Of a stretch of 37,883 bases of DNA, positions 32,025 through 37,883 are shown piece after piece (the stretch's first letter is position 1; each line of letters begins with the position of its first letter). Under the pieces are notes generated by a model. The model ran no database searches, was not told the DNA's origin, and was given only the letters and a program-made list of their open reading frames with translations. The DNA is from DASPTT01 sp035623275. GTDB lineage: Bacteria; Actinomycetota; Acidimicrobiia; Acidimicrobiales; UBA8190. The stretch spans positions 1 through 37,883 of the forward strand of contig DASPTT010000051.1 of assembly GCA_035623275.1 (NCBI GenBank). The letters are read 5' to 3'. The position numbers and the translations under genes are program-made.

Positions 32025-32746
32025 GCCTGACCACCGGCCGCGGCCCGCTGAGCCCGCACCCCGCCGGGCGGCTCTGCCGCGACGGCGACGGGTCGCCGGC
32101 CTACGTCGAGCCGTACCCCCGGCGCGTGCGGGGGGTCAAGGACGGCGTGGTCGTCGTCGACAGCCAACGCGTGCTCCTCGTGCACCGGCGTGGCGCGCCG
32201 CCGGCCTACGCGCTGGCGGCCGAGGACGCCGGGGGCCTGGGCGACCCCGAGCCGCTGGCCGACGGCTACGTGCACGTGCGCTGGGACGATCTCGACGCCT
32301 GGTACGAGGAGGACGAACAGGTGCTCGCGCACCCACGCAACCCGTACCACCGGGTGGACTGCGTTCGCGCCAGCCGGCGCCTGCGAGTCGAGGTCGCCGG
32401 CACCCTGGTGGTGGACGCCGACGACACCGTCGTCGTGTACGAGACGTCGCTCGCACCGCGCCTGTACGTGGCACGCCGCCACCTGCTCGCCGACGTCCTG
32501 ACCGAGAGCGGCACGACGACCTACTGCCCCTACAAGGGCACCGCCACGTACTGGTCGGCGCTGGTGGACGGGATCGAGGTGCCCGACGTGGCGTTCTCCT
32601 ACGAGGACCCGTACCCGGCGTGCGCGGCCATCGCCGGGCTCCTGAGCTTCGAGCCGGCCGTCGCCCGGGTGGACCACGACCTCCCCGAGGACGCCGAGTG
32701 GTCGTCGACGGGGACCGCCGCCGACTGGCCGGTGCCGGCCGAGTAG
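32021..32746 (+). CDS. Double-domain DUF427 protein
   Basis: The GTG at 32021 overlaps the previous stop and gives 241 residues with two tandem DUF427 (PF04248) domains. The first contains SQRVLLVHRRGAPPAYALAAEDAG. The second contains GTLVVDADDTVVVYETSLAPRLYVARRHLLADVLTESGTTTYCPYKGTATYWSALVDG, with the family-typical TxCPYKG and YWS. The biochemical function of this family is not established. Its coupling to a DUF427-thioesterase fusion suggests that the two proteins act on the same ligand. It ends 6 nt before an operator for the following hydratase gene. Confidence 0.88.
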   Translation: MSLTTGRGPLSPHPAGRLCRDGDGSPAYVEPYPRRVRGVKDGVVVVDSQRVLLVHRRGAPPAYALAAEDAGGLGDPEPLADGYVHVRWDDLDAWYEEDEQVLAHPRNPYHRVDCVRASRRLRVEVAGTLVVDADDTVVVYETSLAPRLYVARRHLLADVLTESGTTTYCPYKGTATYWSALVDGIEVPDVAFSYEDPYPACAAIAGLLSFEPAVARVDHDLPEDAEWSSTGTAADWPVPAE

Positions 32747-32752
32747 GTGATA

Positions 32753-32768
32753 TTGACGTCGCCGTCGA
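32753..32768. promoter_or_regulatory. Operator copy F: TTGAC-GTCGCC-GTCGA
   Basis: This copy has one mismatch to TTGACnnCGnnGTCAA and keeps the central CG. It lies in the 92-bp gap between the DUF427 gene and the enoyl-CoA hydratase at 32839. Its TTGACG could be a -35 box; I do not see a good -10 box. Confidence 0.6.
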
Positions 32769-32838
32769 CAACGTGGAAGCTAACCCCGGCCGCGGCCGCC
32801 CAGGATGCAGCCGGGGGACGAGCAGAGGGAGCGGGTCG

Positions 32839-33750
32839 ATGTCGGAGAACAAGTTCGTGCAGTACGAGACGCACGACGAGGGCACCATCGCAAGGATCAC
32901 GCTGAACCGGCCCGAGGCCCGCAACGCGCAGAACCGGGGACTGCTCGTCGAGCTCCACGACGCCTTCCTCCGGGCGGAGGCCGACGACCAGGTGCGCGTG
33001 GTGATCCTGTGCGGGGCCGGGCCGCTGTTCTCCGCCGGCCACGACATGGGCTCGAAGGTCTCCCTGGAGGAGATGATGCCCGGGCCGGGCCAGCACCCCA
33101 CGCGCCAGATCAACGGCGGCACCCGCAAGGCGGCTGAGAGCCTGATGCTCCAGGAGTGGCACTACTTCTTCGAGAACACCCGGCGGTGGCGCAACCTGCG
33201 CAAGATCACCATCGGCCAGGCCCACGGCGACATCTACGCCGCCGGATTGATGATCCTGTGGGCCTGCGACCTGATCGTGGCCGCCGAGGGCACCACCTTC
33301 GCCGACGTGGTCGGCGCCCGCCTCGGCATGTGCGGGGTCGAGTACTTCGCCCACCCGTGGGAGTTCGGGCCCCGCAAGGCCAAGGAGCTGCTGCTCACCG
33401 GCGACTCCGTCACCGCCGACGAGGCCCATCAGCTGGGCATGGTGAGCAAGGTCTTCCCGGCCGACGAGCTGGCCGACCGGACCCTCGACTACGCCCGCCG
33501 CATCGCCGCCCTGCCCACCATGACGTCGCTGCTCATCAAGGAGTCCGTCAACCAGTCCGTGGACAATATGGGCTTCTACAACGCCCTCAACGCCTGCTTC
33601 ACCCTGCACGAGCTGAACCACTCGCACTGGGCATGGGTCAACGAGGACCACTACCCGATCGCCAAGGAGGACTCGGGCATCCCCAACTGGCGCGAGGCGC
33701 CACCGATCGTCCCGGCGGTCAAGGACAAGGTGCGTGCCGACCAGCGCTAG
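32839..33750 (+). CDS. Enoyl-CoA hydratase/isomerase family protein 1
   Basis: This 303-residue crotonase-fold protein starts at an ATG after GAGGGAG (32825-32831). The oxyanion-hole segments are recognisable: RVVILCGAGPLFSAGHDM and KITIGQAHGDIYAAGLMILWACDLIVAAEGTTFADVVGARLG. The catalytic-loop region reads MCGVEYFAHPWEFG, different from the usual PGxGGT, so it may not be a standard hydratase. A His/Trp-rich C-terminal stretch (CFTLHELNHSHWAWVNEDHYPIAKEDSG) is also distinctive. Crotonases hydrate, isomerise or cleave acyl-CoA substrates. The operator at 32753 suggests a separately controlled transcript. Confidence 0.88.
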   Translation: MSENKFVQYETHDEGTIARITLNRPEARNAQNRGLLVELHDAFLRAEADDQVRVVILCGAGPLFSAGHDMGSKVSLEEMMPGPGQHPTRQINGGTRKAAESLMLQEWHYFFENTRRWRNLRKITIGQAHGDIYAAGLMILWACDLIVAAEGTTFADVVGARLGMCGVEYFAHPWEFGPRKAKELLLTGDSVTADEAHQLGMVSKVFPADELADRTLDYARRIAALPTMTSLLIKESVNQSVDNMGFYNALNACFTLHELNHSHWAWVNEDHYPIAKEDSGIPNWREAPPIVPAVKDKVRADQR

Positions 33751-34549
33751 CGCGCCCGATCCCCTCGACGTCGACCTCGGGACGGGTGCGCTCCGCATGG
33801 AGCGCACGGGGTCGGTGGCGTGGTGCGTGATCGACCGGCCCTCGGCGCGCAACGCCCTCACGCCGGCGATGTACTACGGCATCAAGCGGGCGGTGCGGAG
33901 GGTCAACGAGGATCCCGAGCTGGCCGCACTGGTCATCACCGGGACGGGTGACGTCTTCGCCCCCGGCGGCGACCTCGGCGGGCGGAGCGAGCCCGGGGAG
34001 TCGCGGCCCGACGTCACCGGGCCCGACGTGCTCCCTTTCCTCGCCGTGCGCGACAGCCAGGCGCCGGTGATCGCCGCTGTGAACGGCATCTGCCAGGCCG
34101 GCGGGCTGCTCATCGCCATGCTGGCCGACATCGCCGTGGCCAGCGAGCGGGCCACCTTCCGCGTGCCCGAGCTGCTGCGGGGCATCCCCGACGCCACCTA
34201 CGCCGCGGTCCTGCCGGCGCACGTGGGCATGGCGGTCGCCCGCGACCTGCTCCTCTCCGCCCGCGGGTTCGGCGCCGAGGAGGCGCAGCGGATCGGGTTG
34301 ATCTCCCGCGTCGTCCCCCACGCCGAGCTCCGCGACGCCGCACTCGACGCAGCGCACCAGGTCCTGCGCACCGCCCCGTCGGCCCGGATGCACGTCAAGC
34401 GCATGCTCAACGAGCGCTACGGGCAGATCGACTACCAGACCATGTTCTGGGCGCTGGAGCACTCGCCCGAGCCCCGCGAGGGCATGCGCGCCTTCATGGA
34501 GAAGCGGCCGCCGTCCTGGGTCCCCGCCGACGTCGCGACCGGCCCGTGA
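33734..34549 (+). CDS. Enoyl-CoA hydratase/isomerase family protein 2
   Basis: The GTG at 33734, 17 nt inside the previous gene, gives 271 residues. Crotonase motifs are IDRPSARNALTPAMYYGI, VITGTGDVFAPGGDLGG (first oxyanion-hole strand), APVIAAVNGICQAGGLLIAMLADIAVASERATFRVPELLRGI (second) and AEEAQRIGLISRVVP. The residues that would hold the two catalytic Glu of hydratases (RVPELLRGIPDATYAAV) keep one Glu only, so isomerase or hydrolase activity is possible. Its stop lies inside a tandem repeat that separates it from the thioesterase gene. Confidence 0.9.
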   Translation: MPTSASAPDPLDVDLGTGALRMERTGSVAWCVIDRPSARNALTPAMYYGIKRAVRRVNEDPELAALVITGTGDVFAPGGDLGGRSEPGESRPDVTGPDVLPFLAVRDSQAPVIAAVNGICQAGGLLIAMLADIAVASERATFRVPELLRGIPDATYAAVLPAHVGMAVARDLLLSARGFGAEEAQRIGLISRVVPHAELRDAALDAAHQVLRTAPSARMHVKRMLNERYGQIDYQTMFWALEHSPEPREGMRAFMEKRPPSWVPADVATGP

Positions 34550-34613
34550 CCGCGCTCGACCCGACCGGCCCGTGACCGCGCTCGGCCCGACCGGCCCGTG
34601 ACCGCGCTCGACC
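34536..34613. repeat. Three tandem 26-bp repeats at a gene junction
   Basis: The unit starting CGACCGGCCCGTGACC lies at 34536-34561, 34562-34587 (one A-to-G change) and 34588-34613, with a partial fourth copy. Each copy contains GTGA, a start/stop overlap. Copy 1 supplies the stop of the hydratase and copy 3 the GTG start of the thioesterase. Because 26 is not a multiple of three, the GTGs are in three different frames. Confidence 0.92.
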
Positions 34614-35395
34614 CGACGGGCGAGGAGGACGAGCGGGCGTCGCGCCACATCCTGCGCGAGCTCGGCTTCGTGACCCGCCGCGTGGGCGACGAGCTCCAGG
34701 GCACCGCCACCGTCACACCCGCGCTCCTGGTGCCCGGCCTGCCGCACCTGCGGACCTCGATCCTCTTCACGTGGGCGGACACGATGGGCGGCCTGCTCGC
34801 CATCCGTTCCTTCTCGCCGCGGGTGCCGGTCACGCTCGAGCTCGACGTCCACCTCCTTCGCCCCGCGCCAGGGGCGGGCGAGGTGCGCGGGGTCGCCTCG
34901 GTGGCCAAGGCCGGCCGCTCCGTCTTCGTGTTCGAGGCAGCGTTCTCCGACGGGGACGGGGACGTCGCGCTGGCCGCCGGGTCCTTCATGGCGTCGCCGG
35001 ACCCCGGGGTGCGCATGCCGGCGCGCCTGCCCGAGCCGGCACCCCCGACCCAGTTGCTCGAGGTGCCGCTGGCGCAGCGGGTGGGCTGCGTGCGGCGCGC
35101 GCCGGGCGAGGCCGTGCTCCCCCGTTCCGAGGAGGGATTGAACTCCTCGAACACGGTGAACGGCGGGCTCATCGCGTTGGCGGCGGAGGAGGCGGTCCTG
35201 TCGCGCTTCCCCGGCACCACCGTCTGCTCCCTCGCCCTGCGCTACCTCCAGCCGGTGCGCGTCGGGCCCGCGGTTGCAACCGCGGAGGTGCGCGAGGGGC
35301 TCGGGCAGGTGCGCATCCGCGACGCCGGGTCGGACGACCGACTGTGCGTCCTGGCCACGACCCGGACGTTCCCGGACCCCCGAGCGCAAGCCTGA
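34598..35395 (+). CDS. Tandem hotdog thioesterase
   Basis: The 265-residue protein appears to contain two hotdog domains of the PaaI/4HBT type. The first (about 18-130) has HLRTSILFTWADTMGGLLAIRSF and VPVTLELDVHLLRPAPGAGEVRG. The second (about 150-260) has NSSNTVNGGLIALAAEEAV and ALRYLQPVRVGPAVATAEV. Such proteins hydrolyse or bind acyl-CoA. The start is the GTG in the third copy of a 26-bp repeat. No independent Shine-Dalgarno is visible, so translation probably depends on the upstream gene. The nearest repeat-free arrangement would have been a GTGA overlap with the hydratase. Confidence 0.8.
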   Translation: MTALDPTGEEDERASRHILRELGFVTRRVGDELQGTATVTPALLVPGLPHLRTSILFTWADTMGGLLAIRSFSPRVPVTLELDVHLLRPAPGAGEVRGVASVAKAGRSVFVFEAAFSDGDGDVALAAGSFMASPDPGVRMPARLPEPAPPTQLLEVPLAQRVGCVRRAPGEAVLPRSEEGLNSSNTVNGGLIALAAEEAVLSRFPGTTVCSLALRYLQPVRVGPAVATAEVREGLGQVRIRDAGSDDRLCVLATTRTFPDPRAQA

Positions 35396-35415
35396 CGGAC
35401 CGAGGGGTCGCCGAC

Positions 35416-36387
35416 GTGTACTTCGGGCTCCGGTTCGACTTCCGCAACCCCTCGTTCACGGACACGTCCATGGCCGATCGCTACGCGGCGGCGCTGGACA
35501 TGGCGGCATGGGCCGACGCGCTGGGGTGCGTGAGCATCGCCGTCTCCGAACACCACGGCTCCCCCGACGGCTACCTGCCCAGTCCGGTCCCCATGTTGGC
35601 GGCGATGGCGGCGCGCACGACGAACGTGCGCCTCATGGTCGCGGCCCTCGTCGCCCCCTTCCACGACCCCCTGCGCCTGGCCGAGGACCTGCTCGTCCTG
35701 GACAACCTGAGCCGCGGGCGGGTCGACCTCATCGTGGCCGCCGGCTACGTGGAGGAGGAGTTCGCGATGTTCGGCGTGCCGAGGCGGGAGCGGGTACGGC
35801 GCGTCGGCGAGACTGTGGCCACGCTGCGCGCCGCGTTCAGCGGGCAGCCCTTCGAATTCCGGGGCCGCACCGTGCAGCTCACCCCCGCCCCGTTCCTCCG
35901 CGGCGGCCCGCAGGTGTCCCTCGGCGGCAGCAGCGAGGCGGCGGCGCGGCGCGCCGCGCGCATCGCCGACGGGTTCGTACCCACGGACCCCGTCTACTGG
36001 GAGGCCTATCGCGACGAGGTCGTCCGCCTGGGACGTCCCGATCCGGGCCCGTGCCTGATCCCGCCGGCCCGGGTCGTGGCCCTGGCCGAGGACCCCGAGC
36101 AGGGCTGGGAGCAGATGATGCCCTACTTCCTGCACGAGGTGAACGGTTACGGCTCCTGGCAGGCGGCGAGCGGAGCGGACACGCCGTACCGCACCGTCGC
36201 CGACGCCGAGGAGCTGCGTCGAAGCGGCAGGTACCTGGTGTGCACCCCTGCGCAGCTGGTCGACGAGCTTCGCGGCGCGCCGCTCCCCTTCGTGTCCCTG
36301 CACCCGCTGTGCGGGGGAATGCCCCCCGCCCTCGCCTGGGAGAGCCTGCGCCTCCTCGAGCGCGACGTGCTCCCCGCGTTCGGCTGA
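35416..36387 (+). CDS. LLM-class (luciferase-like) flavin or F420-dependent oxidoreductase
   Basis: The GTG at 35416 follows GAGGGG (35402-35407, 8-nt spacing) and gives 323 residues starting MYFGLRFDFRNPSF. Luciferase-like TIM-barrel motifs are WADALGCVSIAVSEHHGSPDGYLPSPVPMLAAMAARTTNVRLMVAALVAPFHDPLRLAEDLLVLDNLSRGRVDLIVAAGYVEEEFAMFGVP and SLGGSSEAAARRAARIADGF. Actinobacterial members often use F420 rather than FMN; the cofactor cannot be fixed from sequence alone. It could hydroxylate, reduce or oxidise a pathway intermediate. It is the last rightward gene and converges with the amidohydrolase 24 bp later. Confidence 0.9.
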   Translation: MYFGLRFDFRNPSFTDTSMADRYAAALDMAAWADALGCVSIAVSEHHGSPDGYLPSPVPMLAAMAARTTNVRLMVAALVAPFHDPLRLAEDLLVLDNLSRGRVDLIVAAGYVEEEFAMFGVPRRERVRRVGETVATLRAAFSGQPFEFRGRTVQLTPAPFLRGGPQVSLGGSSEAAARRAARIADGFVPTDPVYWEAYRDEVVRLGRPDPGPCLIPPARVVALAEDPEQGWEQMMPYFLHEVNGYGSWQAASGADTPYRTVADAEELRRSGRYLVCTPAQLVDELRGAPLPFVSLHPLCGGMPPALAWESLRLLERDVLPAFG

Positions 36388-36389
36388 GG

Positions 36390-36419
36390 CCCACCGTCGG
36401 CCGTCCCACCGTCAGCCGT
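36390..36419. repeat. Two tandem 15-bp repeats at convergent gene ends
   Basis: CCCACCGTCRGCCGT occurs at 36390-36404 and 36405-36419 with one difference (G/A), followed by a further CCCAC. It spans the gap between two convergent stops and includes the stop codon of the leftward amidohydrolase (36412-36414). Confidence 0.85.
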
Positions 36420-37878
36420 CCCACTCCGGGATGGTGCAGTGGACGACGCGTCCGGCCACCACGGTGGCGGGGACGGGTCCGCCGCTGCCGGCCGGGGCGG
36501 GGAGGGCGTCCCCGTCGAGGATGCACAGGTCGCCGGGCGCGCCGACCTCGACTCGCCGGGGCCGTGCCGGGTCACGGGGGTCGCCGGAGAACAGCGCGAG
36601 GGCGGTCGCCTCGTCGAGGGCCTCTTCCGGGCCGAGCGCGCGACCGGCGCTCGTCCGCCGCCGGTGGGCGGCCGCCACGGCGAGCCACGGGTCAGGGCTG
36701 CCGAAGGGCGCATCCGTGCCGGCGGCGACGGGGATGCCTGCGGCGTGCAGTGAGGCGCCGCGCAACAGGTCGGGCAGGTCGCGCTCGTCCACCTCGTCGA
36801 GGTAGGTGTCGCCCCGGTCGAAGAGCAGACCGGGGTTCACGACGAGGGTGGCCCGCAGCGCCGCCAGCCGCGGGAGCACGTCGCGCGGGACGACCGCGCC
36901 GTGCTCGATCCGGTCGCCTGCACGCGTCCCTGCCACTTCCAGGGCGGCCACCGTGAGCACGAGCTGGACCGCGGTCACGCAGTGCACGGCGACGGGCAGG
37001 CCGGCACCATGGGCGCGGGCGATGGATTCGGCCAGGGCGTCGAGCGCAGGGAGCCGGTCGTCGTCGAGCATGAGCTTCTCGGGCCCCCGCGTCAGCAGCG
37101 GGTGCCGGGGCACGGACAGGCCGGCCGGGCACATCAGATGGGCGCGCTGGAGGAGGCGCCCCTCGCGCAGCGCTTCGCCCAGCTCGGCGACAGCTTCTGG
37201 CGTGGCGCCGGGGGTGGCGTCGGTGATCCCCGTCACGCCGAGGCCGGCGAGTCGCCTGCTCACCTCGGCCACGTCCGTCGTGCTGGCCTCGCCGGGCAGC
37301 CGGCGCGCCAGCCAGGCGTCCATCCGGAAGAGCCGGCCGGTGGCGCGCCCCGCCGCGTCGCGCTCGATGCCCGGCTCCCGCGCCTCCTCCACGCCCAGCG
37401 CGTCGACCGCGGCGGAGTTGAGCACCCACATGACGCCCGAGCGGTGCTGCACGCGCACGGGCGCCCCCGGCACCATGGCGTCGAGGGCGCGGCGGTCGAG
37501 GTCGCCGGCCACCGACTCGTGGTAGCCGACGGCGCGCCGCCAGCCCGAGCGGTCGGCGGGCGCGTCGCGCAGGAGGCGGGCCATGGCCTCGGCACCCGAC
37601 GCGTCCGCCGGCCCCACGCCCACCGATCGGCCACGGGCCGCCAGCGACCGCAGGTGCAGGTGATGGTCGTGGACGCCGGGGAGGACCACCCGCTCCCCGG
37701 CGTCGAGGACCGCCTCGTCGGTCCCGGGCTCGAGCGCCGGCGCCACGGCCTCGATGCGGCCACCGGCGATGCGCACGTCGGCGATGGCGGCGCCGACCAC
37801 CCGACCCGTCACGACACGGGCGCTCTCGCGGGGATCGGCCAGGCGGCCCCCGCGCACCAGGAGGCTGCCCTCGCGCAC
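36412..37878 (-). CDS. Metal-dependent amidohydrolase, YtcJ/family 3 type
   Basis: The 488-residue protein has the composite beta-sandwich and TIM barrel of the amidohydrolase_3 (YtcJ-like) family. The N-terminal part reads LLVRGGRLADP...VRIAGGRIEAVAP, the metal motif H73-x-H75 lies in LPGVHDHHLHL, other segments are GVTGITDATPGATPEAV and PVAVHCVTAVQ, and the barrel-closing Asp lies in VAAGTDAPFGSPDPW. It hydrolyses an amide, imide or similar C-N bond; the substrate is unknown. The GTG at 37878 is only 5 bp from the window edge, so the real start could be further out. Its link to the catabolic genes is by position only. Confidence 0.85.
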   Translation of the reverse strand: MREGSLLVRGGRLADPRESARVVTGRVVGAAIADVRIAGGRIEAVAPALEPGTDEAVLDAGERVVLPGVHDHHLHLRSLAARGRSVGVGPADASGAEAMARLLRDAPADRSGWRRAVGYHESVAGDLDRRALDAMVPGAPVRVQHRSGVMWVLNSAAVDALGVEEAREPGIERDAAGRATGRLFRMDAWLARRLPGEASTTDVAEVSRRLAGLGVTGITDATPGATPEAVAELGEALREGRLLQRAHLMCPAGLSVPRHPLLTRGPEKLMLDDDRLPALDALAESIARAHGAGLPVAVHCVTAVQLVLTVAALEVAGTRAGDRIEHGAVVPRDVLPRLAALRATLVVNPGLLFDRGDTYLDEVDERDLPDLLRGASLHAAGIPVAAGTDAPFGSPDPWLAVAAAHRRRTSAGRALGPEEALDEATALALFSGDPRDPARPRRVEVGAPGDLCILDGDALPAPAGSGGPVPATVVAGRVVHCTIPEWDG

Positions 37879-37883
37879 CCGCC

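Overview
The window is a high-GC, densely packed stretch of bacterial chromosome with many 4-nt ATGA/GTGA stop-start overlaps and frequent GTG/TTG starts. The Rrf2, LLM-class oxidoreductase, P450, Ltp2-type thiolase, paired acyl-CoA dehydrogenase and KstR-like TetR genes point to an actinobacterium. The class Acidimicrobiia is my best guess, from overall style only; there is no rRNA or other phylogenetic marker here. No tRNA, rRNA, CRISPR array or insertion sequence was seen.

Left part (1-9233). The 3' end of a SAM methyltransferase is followed by a 392-bp AT-richer regulatory gap holding a good sigma70-type promoter and a long inverted repeat. Next come a secreted glycine-rich/HYR-like surface protein and a high-affinity phosphate import cluster, pstS-pstS-pstC-pstA-pstB. 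It has two tandem pstS paralogues and no phoU. A palindrome overlaps the promoter of the second pstS. An Rrf2 regulator and quinolinate synthase (nadA) follow on the same strand.

Right part (9270-37883). This is an accessory-looking catabolic island for a CoA-activated, probably hydrophobic or polycyclic acid. It encodes an acyl-CoA synthetase, several SDRs, a P450, a PF04909-type amidohydrolase, TesB and hotdog thioesterases, and a DUF35-Ltp2 thiolase fusion. It also encodes an acyl-CoA dehydrogenase pair, a class III CoA-transferase, two enoyl-CoA hydratases, two DUF427 proteins, an LLM oxidoreductase and a metal-dependent amidohydrolase. Import is by a branched-chain-amino-acid-type ABC system condensed into three polypeptides: a LivH-LivM fusion, a LivG-LivF fusion and a LivK lipoprotein. 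These genes lie in one leftward operon with the thiolase fusion and a TetR regulator.

The main new observation is a shared 16-bp palindrome, TTGACnnCGnnGTCAA. It occurs perfectly twice and with one to three mismatches at three further places, always in the gaps in front of the catabolic and transport genes (15778, 15830, 25182, 26060, 32753). It looks like the operator of a local regulon, plausibly read by one of the two closely related TetR proteins encoded at 12051-12725 and 17629-18339. A second pattern is short tandem duplication placed on gene ends and gene junctions (8049, 12758, 34536, 36390), which shifts the spacing of overlapping genes.
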